Source of the DNA: Megamonas sp. UBA1792
GTDB taxonomy: Bacteria > Bacillota_C > Negativicutes > Selenomonadales > Selenomonadaceae
Direction: 5' to 3'
Assembly: GCA_002315155.1 (NCBI GenBank)
Contig: DCFY01000075.1
Span: 1 to 20,522, forward strand
Length of the DNA stretch: 20,522 bases
Shown: positions 6,943-16,277 of the stretch, one piece after another
Layout of the letters: each line of letters begins with the position of its first letter
Position numbering within the stretch: the first letter of the stretch is position 1
Notes under the pieces: generated by a model
Told to the model about the DNA's origin: nothing
Databases searched by the model: none
What the model saw: the letters and a program-made list of their open reading frames with translations, nothing else
Position numbers and translations under genes: made by a program

Positions 6943-9021
6943 ATGGCTGCACAAAATTCATCGGCTGTGGGAGGATTCATACAAAAATATAGCGATGTAG
7001 TTACTGCTTTGGCAATCATTACTATTGTAATTATGATGATTATTCCATTGCCAACAATACTTTTGGATTTGCTTTTGTGTCTTAATATCACATTAGCACT
7101 TGTTATTGTAATGGTGTCGATTTATAATATAGAACCGCTTGATTTTTCGGTTTTTCCGTCCTTGCTTTTGGTTACGACACTTTTTCGTTTAGCACTCAAT
7201 GTTTCATCGACACGTCTCATTCTGCTCGAAGGCTATGCGGGTGAAGTTATTACTTCATTTGGTAACTTTGTTGTCGGGGGGAATCCTGTTGTCGGATTCA
7301 TTGTTTTTGTTATTTTAATTATTATTCAGTTTATTGTTATTACAAAAGGGGCGGAACGCGTTGCAGAAGTTTCGGCCCGTTTTACGTTAGATGCAATGCC
7401 AGGGAAGCAGATGGCCATTGATGCTGATTTGAATCAAGGTGCAATATCTGATACAGAGGCGCGGGACCGACGCTTGAAAATACAGCGTGAGGCAGATTTC
7501 TATGGTGCTATGGATGGTGCCAGTAAGTTTGTCAAAGGGGATGCGATTGCAGCAATTATCATTATTATGATCAATATTTTTGGCGGCTTTGTTATTGGTA
7601 TGGTGCAGAGAAATCTTTCGGTTCTACAGGCGTTGCACCAGTATACTTTGCTGACTGTAGGAGAAGGTCTTGTCAATCAGATTCCGGCACTTCTTGTATC
7701 TACAGCAACGGGTATTATTGTAACGCGTGCTGCTTCGGATGAAAATCTTGGACATGATCTTGTATCACAGCTTTTTCGTAATCCAAGAATTTTCTTTATT
7801 GCGTCATCTGTACTTTTCCTTATGGCGATTGTTCCGGGACTTCCGGGCATTCCTTTTTTCTGTCTTTCTGTGGCGACTTTTCTGGTTGCGTACAATTTAA
7901 ACAAGTCGGAAAAAGAATCTGAGCAAGCAGATACGGGGGAAAGAGCAAAAGCAGAAAAGGCAGCAAAAGAAGAAGCAACAAAGCCGGAAAATATTATTTC
8001 TTTGCTTCAGGTTGATCCTATGGAACTTGAAATTGGGTATAGTCTGATTCCGCTTGTTGATACAGGACAAGGTGGAGATCTTCTTGAACGTATTGTTATG
8101 ATTCGCCGTCAATGTGCTTTAGAATTGGGACTTGTTGTACCTACAATACGTATTCGGGATAATATTCAAATAAAACCGAATGCATATATTATAAAATTAA
8201 AAGGAATTGAAATAGCAAAGGGAGAACTATTACTTGATCACTATTTAGCGATGAATTCCGGAACGGTGTTTGAAGAGATACCAGGGCTTGAAACTGTTGA
8301 ACCGGCATTTGGACTTCCAGCACTTTGGATACCTGAAGCACAGCGTGAACAGGCAGAAATTAATGGTTATACAGTTGTTGATGCAGTATCTGTTCTTGCA
8401 ACACATATAACAGAGGTTATTAAGTCGCATGCAGATGAAATACTTGGCCGACAAGAGACGCAGAATCTTATCGATAATCTTAAAAAGACGAATGCATCTG
8501 TTGTTGATGAAGTAATACCGGATCTCATGACCGTAGGGGAAGTACAGAAAGTACTGGCGAATATGCTCAGGGAAAGGGTATCAATTCGTGATATGGCAAC
8601 AATCCTTGAAGTACTTGCAGACTATGCAAGAGCAACAAAGGATACAGAAATACTCACGGAGTATGTGCGTCATGCAATGGCCCGACAGATTACACAACAG
8701 AATATCCAGAATAATATATTGCCATGTATTACACTGGATCCTGGTATTGAAAATAAAATTGCCGGAGCTGTGCAGCGTACGGATCGCGGTTCTTATGTGA
8801 GTCTTGATCCGGACTCAATGCAGAAACTTCTTGCAGCACTCAACACAGAGCTGCAGAAGCTTACGAATATGGGATATCAGCCAATTGTGCTTACGAGCCC
8901 GGCCGTAAGACTTTATTTCAGAAAGCTTGTAGAGCGGTCCGTTCCCGGGATTATCATCTTGTCACATGCAGAGATTGAACAGAGTGTTGAAATACAGATT
9001 CTTGGGGTGGTGAAAGTATAA
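6943..9021 (+). CDS. flhA: Flagellar export protein FlhA
   Basis: 692 residues, the usual length. The N-terminal half has about eight membrane helices. Between them lies the FHIPEP-family signature at about residues 139-161, including 'RFTLDAMPGKQMAIDADLNQ', followed by 'DGASKFVKGDAIA'. A charged Lys/Glu/Ala-rich linker (about 325-355) leads to the cytoplasmic ring domain with the conserved 'DPMELEIGYSLIPLVD'. FlhA forms the nonameric export ring that receives chaperone-substrate complexes and couples ion flow to export. AAGGAG lies about nine bases before ATG 6943. The stop TAA touches the flhF TTG with no gap. Confidence 0.98.
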   Translation: MAAQNSSAVGGFIQKYSDVVTALAIITIVIMMIIPLPTILLDLLLCLNITLALVIVMVSIYNIEPLDFSVFPSLLLVTTLFRLALNVSSTRLILLEGYAGEVITSFGNFVVGGNPVVGFIVFVILIIIQFIVITKGAERVAEVSARFTLDAMPGKQMAIDADLNQGAISDTEARDRRLKIQREADFYGAMDGASKFVKGDAIAAIIIIMINIFGGFVIGMVQRNLSVLQALHQYTLLTVGEGLVNQIPALLVSTATGIIVTRAASDENLGHDLVSQLFRNPRIFFIASSVLFLMAIVPGLPGIPFFCLSVATFLVAYNLNKSEKESEQADTGERAKAEKAAKEEATKPENIISLLQVDPMELEIGYSLIPLVDTGQGGDLLERIVMIRRQCALELGLVVPTIRIRDNIQIKPNAYIIKLKGIEIAKGELLLDHYLAMNSGTVFEEIPGLETVEPAFGLPALWIPEAQREQAEINGYTVVDAVSVLATHITEVIKSHADEILGRQETQNLIDNLKKTNASVVDEVIPDLMTVGEVQKVLANMLRERVSIRDMATILEVLADYARATKDTEILTEYVRHAMARQITQQNIQNNILPCITLDPGIENKIAGAVQRTDRGSYVSLDPDSMQKLLAALNTELQKLTNMGYQPIVLTSPAVRLYFRKLVERSVPGIIILSHAEIEQSVEIQILGVVKV

Positions 9022-10299
9022 TTGCAAATTAAAGTTTTTAAAGCGCACACATCAAAGGAAGCAATGGCTATGGTCAAGGCAGAGCTTGGCATAGATGCAG
9101 TGATTCTGCATATTAAGCGCTATAAAAAAGGTGGGTTCTTTGGCTATAAGGGAAAAGAAATGGTTGAGGTTACAGCTGCAGTTGAAGATAGACTACTAGT
9201 AAAAAAGACAAAAAAGATTACAGGAGAAAAGACTGTGACAAAGCCGATAGTGCCGCGCAATGTACTTTCTCAATATAAAATATCTGGTACACCACAGGCC
9301 GTTGTACTGCCTCCACCCGTGAGGGCGGCCACCGCGGAAGTGCCAAAGGATGCAGCAGAGACTTTGGTTCAAAAGAAACCTAGAATCATAAAGGCAGATG
9401 ATCAAATCATGCAGGCATTTGATAAAGAGCAGAGTCCACAGGAAGAAAAGATGCTGAAATTACAGCAGGAATTGGATCAAATGAAGATTATGCTGGCAAA
9501 GGTCATGACGAAGGATGTGGAAAAAGCAGAATACACTTCTTTGCAGGAAGCCTTGGTTCATCAGGAGGTTGATACACAGGTTATTCAGGATATCATCAGG
9601 CAGACACAGCCGGATATCATTCTTTCTGACAAAAAATCTCCAGCGGTGAAGGAGGCATTGATTTCTTATTTGGAGAAGGCAGTTGATCTTTCTGCTGGAA
9701 TCAAACTTGAGCCTAACAAAACAAAAATAGTGGCACTTATTGGAGCCACGGGTGTTGGTAAAACAACGACACTGGCAAAAATTGCAGCAAAGTTTGTTTT
9801 GGAGCAAGGGGTAAGTGCGGCACTCATAACCGCAGATACGTACCGCATATCTGCGGTAGAACAGCTGAAAACATATTCCGATATTATTGGGCTCCCTATC
9901 GAGATTGTCTATTCACCAGGAGAACTTAAGCAGGCGATTGATAAGCATCGTGATAAGCGACTTATTCTTATTGATACGGCTGGTCGGAGCCAGCATAATG
10001 ATTACCAGATACAGGAACTGAAGGAGCTGCTTTCAGTAGAACCTGAGGCAGAGAAGCATTTAGTAATAAGTGCAACAACAAAATATGGAGACGCAAAGGA
10101 TATCCTTCATAATTTTTCGGTGTGCCAACCTGATCGAATTTTGTTTACAAAAACTGATGAAACAAGCAGCCTTGGTCTTATTGTGAATCTTCTTTTTGGA
10201 CATTCGATAGCGCTGTCTTATCTTACAGATGGTCAGAGTGTGCCGGATGATATTTTACCAGCAGAAGCACATAAGCTGGCTGAGCTCTTGCTGAGGTAA
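9022..10299 (+). CDS. flhF: SRP-type GTPase FlhF
   Basis: 425 residues. The N-terminal B domain begins (M)QIKVFKAHTSKEAMAMVKAE. A long charged linker with a coiled-coil stretch (about 135-165) leads to the NG GTPase domain: P-loop GATGVGKT (241-248), DTYR (272-275), DTAGRS (318-323) and TKTD (376-379), with closing 'LTDGQSVPDDI'. FlhF is a relative of Ffh/FtsY that marks where flagella are built and is regulated by FlhG. The TTG start directly follows the flhA stop, with GGGGTGG about a dozen bases upstream, inside flhA. flhG begins five bases after the stop; its GAGGT ribosome site overlaps the end of flhF. Confidence 0.97.
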   Translation: MQIKVFKAHTSKEAMAMVKAELGIDAVILHIKRYKKGGFFGYKGKEMVEVTAAVEDRLLVKKTKKITGEKTVTKPIVPRNVLSQYKISGTPQAVVLPPPVRAATAEVPKDAAETLVQKKPRIIKADDQIMQAFDKEQSPQEEKMLKLQQELDQMKIMLAKVMTKDVEKAEYTSLQEALVHQEVDTQVIQDIIRQTQPDIILSDKKSPAVKEALISYLEKAVDLSAGIKLEPNKTKIVALIGATGVGKTTTLAKIAAKFVLEQGVSAALITADTYRISAVEQLKTYSDIIGLPIEIVYSPGELKQAIDKHRDKRLILIDTAGRSQHNDYQIQELKELLSVEPEAEKHLVISATTKYGDAKDILHNFSVCQPDRILFTKTDETSSLGLIVNLLFGHSIALSYLTDGQSVPDDILPAEAHKLAELLLR

Positions 10300-10303
10300 T
10301 TCT

Positions 10304-11209
10304 ATGGATGATCAGGCGGCGAGGCTCCGAAGTTTAGTTGAAAACAGAAATGTGTCAAATGATATGGTGTCTTATGAAATGAATTCCGGATTAGAACAGC
10401 CGGAGAGTATGACGCGCATTATTGCCGTTACAAGCGGCAAAGGTGGTGTAGGTAAGACCAATCTCACAGTTAATCTTGCTATTGCAATGGGGATGGCTGG
10501 AAAAAGAGTACTTATCATTGATGCCGATTTAGGAATGGGCAATGTTGATGTTATATTGGGAACTGCTTCAAAATATAGCCTTATGCATCTTTTGCAGGAA
10601 AACATTTTACTTGAGGATGTTATGCTGCAGGGACCCTATGGTGTAAATTATATTTCGGGTGGCTCTGGGATGGAACATATAGTCGATTTTTCGGTACCTG
10701 AGCGCGAAAGACTCATGCAAAAGCTGTATGAATGTGAAAAATTGGCAGATATTATTTTGGTTGATACGGGTGCTGGTCTTGGGAGAAATGTATTGGATTT
10801 CATTGTTGCAGCAGATGAAGTTGTTTTATTGACAACCCCTGAGCCTACGGCACTTACAGATGCCTATGCAGTAATGAAGGCTTATAGCCGCTATGCAGTA
10901 CAGCAAAACATGAAGCTTATCGTCAACCGTGTCTATGATGAGGCAGAAAGCCAGGAGGTTGTCAGTAAACTTAAAAGAACATCTGATAAGTTTTTAAAAA
11001 TGACGATTGATTTTTTGGGATATATTTATGAGGACAGGAATATGATGAATGCAGTAAAGCAACAGACCCCACTTCTCATATCTTATCCGAATACGGTTTC
11101 AGCGAAATGTATTCGTGCTATAGCGAACACTTTGTTGTATGGTAAAAAGGTAAGCGTGAAAAAAGGCTGGCGGGGATTTTTACAGAAGTTTATTGATTTT
11201 TCACATTAA
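10304..11209 (+). CDS. flhG: MinD-like ATPase FlhG (YlxH)
   Basis: 301 residues. The N-terminus MDDQAARLRSLVE carries the DQAxxLR motif that, in this family, stimulates FlhF GTPase activity. The deviant Walker A motif SGKGGVGKT is at residues 44-52, the DADLGMGN segment begins at D73, and 'VDTGAGLG' follows near 153. The C-terminal end is basic and may provide the membrane-binding helix. FlhG controls flagellar number with FlhF. The ATG start lies six bases after GAGGT. The gene is followed by a PilZ-domain gene rather than directly by cheB as in B. subtilis. Confidence 0.96.
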   Translation: MDDQAARLRSLVENRNVSNDMVSYEMNSGLEQPESMTRIIAVTSGKGGVGKTNLTVNLAIAMGMAGKRVLIIDADLGMGNVDVILGTASKYSLMHLLQENILLEDVMLQGPYGVNYISGGSGMEHIVDFSVPERERLMQKLYECEKLADIILVDTGAGLGRNVLDFIVAADEVVLLTTPEPTALTDAYAVMKAYSRYAVQQNMKLIVNRVYDEAESQEVVSKLKRTSDKFLKMTIDFLGYIYEDRNMMNAVKQQTPLLISYPNTVSAKCIRAIANTLLYGKKVSVKKGWRGFLQKFIDFSH

Positions 11210-11227
11210 AGCATGGAGGAACGGTCT

Positions 11228-11899
11228 ATGAGTAAGGGAGATATCGTTAAGGCAAAGGGTCTCTTACACGTTGGGCAGAGAGTGGAAGTTTCTTTGTTCA
11301 GCGATAAGGAGATGTATACCAGCCGGATAGAAGATCTGCAGAAGGAAAAGATAATAATGGCGATGCCGATGGATTCAAAGCGGCGTCCAATCATTCCACA
11401 GGTTGGAGATAAATTGTATGTACGTCTTATTGCTGACCAGTGTGTATATCGATTCTTTTCGGCATATATTGATAAACTGGCAGAGCCGATTCCCATGTGG
11501 ATTGTTACGACACCAGAACTGGCAGAGCGATATCAGAATAGAGAGTTTGTTCGTGTACAAGCATCAATTCCGATTATGGTACAGATTACCGATGATAGTG
11601 GGGGGTTGTTGCCAGTATATCCTACCAGAACCGTGGACATCAGTGGAAGTGGTCTTTGCTTTATTTATAATAAAAGGCTTACAATTGGAACTAGAATAGT
11701 TGTAGAAATAGAGAATTTGCCGGATATTGGGATAATTCATGTGTTTGGTGAAGTTGTTCGTTCTATTGAAATAAATGAGAAGAAAATATTCCATATTGGT
11801 GTACGATTTCTTGATTTGCCACGGCCAATACAAAATAAGTTTGTTAGCTATATTTTTGAGCTTCAGCGAAAAAATATAGCTAAAGGAATAGAAATGTAA
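11228..11899 (+). CDS. PilZ-domain c-di-GMP receptor, YcgR/YpfA-like flagellar brake
   Basis: 223 residues. The N-terminal half (about 10-95) is a beta-rich YcgR-N-like domain beginning 'LHVGQRVEVSLF'. The C-terminal half is a PilZ domain with both c-di-GMP-binding motifs: RxxxR (R105 and R109, in NREFVRV) and DxSxxG (DISGSG, 137-142). Proteins of this shape (YcgR, DgrA/YpfA) bind the motor or stator when loaded with c-di-GMP and slow swimming. A GGAGG at 11215-11219 lies eight bases before ATG 11228; the in-frame ATG 11213 overlaps that site. It sits between flhG and cheB in the operon, which supports a motility role. The exact partner cannot be read from the sequence. Confidence 0.9.
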   Translation: MSKGDIVKAKGLLHVGQRVEVSLFSDKEMYTSRIEDLQKEKIIMAMPMDSKRRPIIPQVGDKLYVRLIADQCVYRFFSAYIDKLAEPIPMWIVTTPELAERYQNREFVRVQASIPIMVQITDDSGGLLPVYPTRTVDISGSGLCFIYNKRLTIGTRIVVEIENLPDIGIIHVFGEVVRSIEINEKKIFHIGVRFLDLPRPIQNKFVSYIFELQRKNIAKGIEM

Positions 11900-11912
11900 A
11901 TGAGGTGGGTAC

Positions 11913-13076
11913 ATGATTAACATTTTGATTGCAGATGATTCCGCATTTATGAGGAAAGTGTTGTCAGACTTATTTACGAGACAACCTGATTTTAATGTAG
12001 TAGGCGTAGCAATTAATGGGAAAGATGCCATCGATAAAGTTTTGAGGTATAAGCCAGACCTGCTCACAATGGACATTAATATGCCGATTATGGATGGGTT
12101 GCTAGCACTAAAGGTTATTATGGAGGAATGCCCATTGCCGGTAATTATGTTCAGCAGCTTGACAAAAGAAGGTGCTGATGCTACGGTAATGGCATTGGGA
12201 CTAGGGGCTGTGGATTTTATTAGTAAAACGAGTGGAGCGATCTCGAGAATTGATACGATTGAGGAGGACATCCTGGGAAAGTGCAGGGCTGCTGTAAAAG
12301 TTAATTTGAATATGAGTATTGAATCTAGAAATAAAATATTATTGAAAAAGCGGGAATTACCTGCTGTTGAAACACAAAATCCAGAGAAAATCGAAAGACC
12401 GTATCCTATGGGAAAACCAGTTGCTATGGTAAATTCAGCGATACAAATATCGAAAAAAACGATGGAGGCCGCACCAGCTCCGGTTACAACTATTTTTGAG
12501 CGAGGCGCAGATAAGCTGGTTGCTATTGGAACTTCTACGGGAGGACCAAGGGCCTTACAGAATGTGATTACCCGATTGCCGAAAAATATGCCTTGCGGTG
12601 TTGTTATTGTGCAGCATATGCCACCAGGATTTACGCGGTCACTGGCTGAGCGTCTTGATACGATATCACAAATTTCGGTCAAGGAAGCAGAGGATCAGGA
12701 GATCATTGAAGCAGGGCATGTATATATTGCTCCAGGGAATTATCATATGGTGGTACAGAAAAAAGGAATGTCCAAGGTTATTTTGTTGAATCAAGATCCG
12801 CCTTTGGCAAGTCACCGGCCAGCTGTTGATGTATTGTTTGATTCAGTAGCACCATTTGGCAGACAGGTTGTTTCTGTTATATTGACAGGGATGGGCAGTG
12901 ATGGTTCTCAAGGGATGAAAAAAATAAAGGCAGCAGGTGGCTATATTATTGCTGAGGATGAATCTACTGCCGTAGTCTATGGCATGCCGAAAGCAGTTGT
13001 TGATCTTGGTATTGCGGATAAGGTATTACCTTTGCAGCATGTTGCAGAAGCTATTATCGATGCAGTAAAAAAATAG
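11913..13076 (+). CDS. cheB: Chemotaxis protein-glutamate methylesterase/deamidase CheB
   Basis: 387 residues. The receiver domain (1-120) has D8/D9, phosphorylation site D54 (LTMDINMPIMDG), S81 and K105. A linker of about 70 residues follows (about 125-195), longer than in the enteric protein. The catalytic domain has the triad S208 (GTSTGG), H235 (QHMPPGF) and D330 (GMGSDG), the same spacing as the Salmonella enzyme. CheB removes methyl groups from, and can deamidate, chemoreceptors when phosphorylated by CheA. GAGGTGGG lies shortly before ATG 11913. No cheR methyltransferase gene is present in this window, so it must be elsewhere. Confidence 0.97.
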   Translation: MINILIADDSAFMRKVLSDLFTRQPDFNVVGVAINGKDAIDKVLRYKPDLLTMDINMPIMDGLLALKVIMEECPLPVIMFSSLTKEGADATVMALGLGAVDFISKTSGAISRIDTIEEDILGKCRAAVKVNLNMSIESRNKILLKKRELPAVETQNPEKIERPYPMGKPVAMVNSAIQISKKTMEAAPAPVTTIFERGADKLVAIGTSTGGPRALQNVITRLPKNMPCGVVIVQHMPPGFTRSLAERLDTISQISVKEAEDQEIIEAGHVYIAPGNYHMVVQKKGMSKVILLNQDPPLASHRPAVDVLFDSVAPFGRQVVSVILTGMGSDGSQGMKKIKAAGGYIIAEDESTAVVYGMPKAVVDLGIADKVLPLQHVAEAIIDAVKK

Positions 13077-13098
13077 GAGAGAAATAGGGGGAATAGAA

Positions 13099-15141
13099 AT
13101 GGACACAAATCAATATATGGAAATGTTTTTAGAGGAATCGCGCGAACATTTACAGTCCCTGAATGACTGTCTGCTCGAATTGGAACATAACCCGGAAGAC
13201 ACATCTATATTGAATGAGATTTTCCGCAGTGCACATACCATAAAAGGAATGTCAGCAACTATGGGTTTTACGAAGATTGCTGAACTTACACATGAAATGG
13301 AAAATGTGCTTGATTTATTGCGGAAGGAACAGCTTAAGGCAGATGAAGATATTGTTGATACGATCTTTAAATGTGTGGATGCGTTGGAACAGATGATTGA
13401 AAACGTTGCAAATGGCGGACAGGAAGATTCTGTAGATGTAGTAGCCCTTGTCAATAAACTTAGTGCGATTGCAAGTGGTGATCCAGTAGCTGCACCAAAG
13501 CCTGTGGTTAAGGCGGCATCATCCCCAGTGGTCGCAAAATCGACATTTTCAATTGAGCTTACTGATATAGATAGGGACGTCATTCATAAGGCAAAGGTAA
13601 GCGGTTTGCAGGCACTTCATATTATGGTTACGCTTGCAGCAACCTGTCTGCTGAAGTCAGCACGTTCTTATATGGTCATGAATGCTTTGGATGAGCTTGG
13701 TGATGTTATAAAATCTATTCCATCCGTTGAAGATCTTGAACAGGAAAAATTTGACCATTCTTTTGATATAGTTATTATAACAAGTAGTGAATCTAAACCG
13801 ATTGAAGACGCAATTATGTCGATTTCTGAAATTGATGCAGTTGAAATAGAAGTAATTGATTTAAATAGTGAAGAAACGACAGTGAAAGCAGTAGAAAATA
13901 AGGCGGAAGTGAAAGCTGAAACGGTTGCTAAGCCGGCCACAAACAAAACAGCAGTACCAGTTCAGGCAAATCATGATAAAATGCATAAGAGCGGTCAATC
14001 AGTTCGTGTTGATATTGAAAAGCTGGATTCACTTATGAATCTTGTTGGTGAACTTGTTATCAATAAGACACGTCTTGAACAAATCGGCATTACGCATCGT
14101 ATTACAGAGCTTGTTGAAACAATTGAACAGATGGATCGTGTAACGACGGATCTTCAGTCTGTTGTCATGAAGGTAAGAATGGTACCAGTAGGGCAGGTAT
14201 TTAATCGATTCCCTCGTATGGTACGTGATTTGGCCAAAGAACTTAATAAAGAAATCAATTTAACGGTTGAAGGGGAAGAAACAGAGCTTGATCGTACGGT
14301 TATTGATGAAATTGGTGATCCGCTCGTTCATCTTATTCGCAATTCACTGGATCATGGTGTTGAACATCCGGATGATCGTGAAGCAAAGGGAAAACCAAGA
14401 ACCGGCGAAGTAGGGCTGATTGCTCGTCATGAAGGAAATAATGTTATTATTATGGTAACCGATGATGGTAAGGGTGTTAATCCGGATCTTATGCGTAAAA
14501 AGGCTGTCGAAAAGGGCATGCTTACACAAGAAGAAGTAAACAATATGGATGATGCTGAAGCTGTAAGAATTGTATTTATGGCAGGATTTTCAACAGCAGA
14601 CGTCGTTACTGATGTATCGGGCCGCGGTGTTGGTATGGATGTTGTGCGTAGTAAGATTGAGGCGCTTGGCGGTGTTATTGATGTTGAAACAAAAATTGAT
14701 GAAGGCAGTATTTTCAAAATTAAGTTACCACTAACACTGGCAATTATTCAAGCTTTACTTGTTAAAGTACAGGAAGAGATTTATGCAATTCCGCTGGGCT
14801 CGATTGATAGTACGATCAATATTACGCCGGATGATATCAAGACGGTTCAAAATAAGGAAGTCATTTTGCTTAGAGGACAGATCATTCCAATTATTCGGTT
14901 GAATAATCTGCTTAATGTACCACAGACGCAGGAAAAAGAAAATGAAGATATCTTTATTGTTGTTGTCCATCTTGGAGATCGGAAAGCTGGCATTGTAGTT
15001 GACAACCTTATTGGACAGCAGGAAATTGTTATTAAGACTCTGGGCAAATTATTAGCAGGGTTGAAAGTGATTTCGGGGGCGACTGTTTTAGGGAATGGAC
15101 AGGTTGCTTTGATTTTGGATGTAGGCGCTTTGATGCAATAA
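13099..15141 (+). CDS. cheA: Chemotaxis histidine kinase CheA
   Basis: 680 residues with the full five-domain plan. P1 (1-125) has the phosphorylated H46 in RSAHTIKGMSATMGF. P2 (about 160-255) is the CheY/CheB-docking domain, followed by an Ala/Glu/Lys-rich linker. P3 (about 300-370) is the dimerisation domain, 'IEKLDSLMNLVGELVINKTR'. P4 is the ATPase domain: N box HLIRNSLDHG (411-420), G1 DDGKG (455-459) and G2 GRGVGMDV (508-515). P5 (about 545-680) is CheW-like and couples to receptors. All catalytic motifs are intact. CheA passes phosphate to CheY and CheB. A purine-rich AGGGGGAA precedes the ATG. Confidence 0.98.
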   Translation: MDTNQYMEMFLEESREHLQSLNDCLLELEHNPEDTSILNEIFRSAHTIKGMSATMGFTKIAELTHEMENVLDLLRKEQLKADEDIVDTIFKCVDALEQMIENVANGGQEDSVDVVALVNKLSAIASGDPVAAPKPVVKAASSPVVAKSTFSIELTDIDRDVIHKAKVSGLQALHIMVTLAATCLLKSARSYMVMNALDELGDVIKSIPSVEDLEQEKFDHSFDIVIITSSESKPIEDAIMSISEIDAVEIEVIDLNSEETTVKAVENKAEVKAETVAKPATNKTAVPVQANHDKMHKSGQSVRVDIEKLDSLMNLVGELVINKTRLEQIGITHRITELVETIEQMDRVTTDLQSVVMKVRMVPVGQVFNRFPRMVRDLAKELNKEINLTVEGEETELDRTVIDEIGDPLVHLIRNSLDHGVEHPDDREAKGKPRTGEVGLIARHEGNNVIIMVTDDGKGVNPDLMRKKAVEKGMLTQEEVNNMDDAEAVRIVFMAGFSTADVVTDVSGRGVGMDVVRSKIEALGGVIDVETKIDEGSIFKIKLPLTLAIIQALLVKVQEEIYAIPLGSIDSTINITPDDIKTVQNKEVILLRGQIIPIIRLNNLLNVPQTQEKENEDIFIVVVHLGDRKAGIVVDNLIGQQEIVIKTLGKLLAGLKVISGATVLGNGQVALILDVGALMQ

Positions 15142-15159
15142 GAGGAGGAGGAATCTATA

Positions 15160-15639
15160 ATGGCGAATTTAGAAAACAATGGTTCTGGAAATGAAGAAAT
15201 CCAAGTGGTTGCATTTAAGCTGAGACGGGAAGAGTATGGTATCAGCATTTTAAATGTGCAGGAAATAAAACGCCTTACGGATATAACGCGTGTCCCTTTT
15301 ACACCCGATTTTATTAAGGGTGTTATGAACTTACGCGGGAGTGTTTTACCAGTTATTGATTTAAAAAAACGTTTAGGATTGCAGGAAGTACCTTATACGG
15401 ATAATACGCGTATCGTTATTGTTAAGGTAGATGATATATCAATTGGGATGATTGTCGATGCAGTTACAGAGGTGCTGACGATTACGGAAGATCACATTGA
15501 TACGACGAAGGCTGTTAGTGATGGTAACGAACGCAGTGAAAGTAATAAATTCATCAGCGGGATCGGTAATCTTGATAATCGTCTCGTGATTATGCTGAAC
15601 CTTAATGAAATTATTGGACTAAATGGGGAAGCAAAATGA
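15160..15639 (+). CDS. cheW: Chemotaxis coupling protein CheW
   Basis: 159 residues forming a single CheW domain: 'FKLRREEYGISILNVQEIKR' near the start, 'GVMNLRGSVLPVIDLKKRLG' in the middle and 'IVKVDDISIGMIVDAVTEVL' later. CheW bridges CheA and chemoreceptors in the signalling array. An AGAGGAGGAGG ribosome site, one of the strongest in the window, lies before the ATG, fitting the high CheW copy number such arrays need. It is 18 bases after cheA and 19 bases before cheC. Confidence 0.97.
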   Translation: MANLENNGSGNEEIQVVAFKLRREEYGISILNVQEIKRLTDITRVPFTPDFIKGVMNLRGSVLPVIDLKKRLGLQEVPYTDNTRIVIVKVDDISIGMIVDAVTEVLTITEDHIDTTKAVSDGNERSESNKFISGIGNLDNRLVIMLNLNEIIGLNGEAK

Positions 15640-15658
15640 GAATGAATGAGGTGTCGGT

Positions 15659-16276
15659 ATGGCAGAGGATGTTTTAGAGTTATCCGCAATGCAGATGGAT
15701 GCACTCAGAGAAATAGGTAATATCGGAGCTGGTAATTCAGCTACGGCATTATCGCAGATCATTAACCGTAAGATTGATATGAATGTGCCAAAAGTAGCTA
15801 TTGTACCGCTTGGCGATGTGCCAGATCTTGTGGGTGGTCCAGATGCAATGGTTGCTGGAGTGTTTTTGCGGGTATATGGAAAAGCACCAGGCAGTATTTT
15901 GTTTTTATTGCCGAAGGAAAGTGCGTTTTATCTCGTCGATACACTTATGGGAAAAAAACACGGTGATACGCAGACGTTAGACTTTATGGACGAATCGGCA
16001 CTTATGGAAATTGGTAATATTTTAGCGGGTGCTTATCTGAATGCATTGTTCCACTTTACCAAGCTTACGTTGCTGCCATCGATTCCTGCATTGGCAATGG
16101 ATATGGCGGGTGCTATACTGAGTGTAGTGCTTGTTCAGCTTGGACAAATGGGGGATCATGCACTTGTCATTGAAACAGAGTTTTTATCGGAAGATGATGG
16201 CATAAAAGGGCACTTTTTCTTGGTTCCTGATCCGGGGTCCCTGGAAACGATTTTAACAGCGGTGGGAGTGAAATAA
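15659..16276 (+). CDS. cheC: CheY-P phosphatase CheC
   Basis: 205 residues with two CheC active-site repeats. The first is D14/E18/N21 (DALREIGNIGAGNSATALS) with a proline at 44. The second is S113/E117/N120 (SALMEIGNILAGAYLNAL) with a proline at 143. This is the class I CheC pattern, without the extra domains of FliY. CheC dephosphorylates CheY-P and is stimulated by CheD; in B. subtilis CheY-P in turn controls the CheC-CheD interaction. GAGGTG lies before the ATG. Only one base separates its stop from the cheD ATG, which suggests coupled synthesis of the two partners. Confidence 0.96.
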   Translation: MAEDVLELSAMQMDALREIGNIGAGNSATALSQIINRKIDMNVPKVAIVPLGDVPDLVGGPDAMVAGVFLRVYGKAPGSILFLLPKESAFYLVDTLMGKKHGDTQTLDFMDESALMEIGNILAGAYLNALFHFTKLTLLPSIPALAMDMAGAILSVVLVQLGQMGDHALVIETEFLSEDDGIKGHFFLVPDPGSLETILTAVGVK

Positions 16277-16277
16277 T

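Noticed and set aside
9243..9250. GCCGATAG, similar to a sigma-28 -10 box, inside flhF.
   Set aside because: There is no TAAA-like -35 at 13-16 bases upstream, and it sits in the middle of coding sequence.
11564..12682. 372-codon open frame on the minus strand across the PilZ and cheB genes.
   Set aside because: It lies opposite two well-supported genes with intact motifs, its translation is rich in Ser, Ile and Phe without domain features, and no ribosome site is evident. It is a reading-frame shadow.
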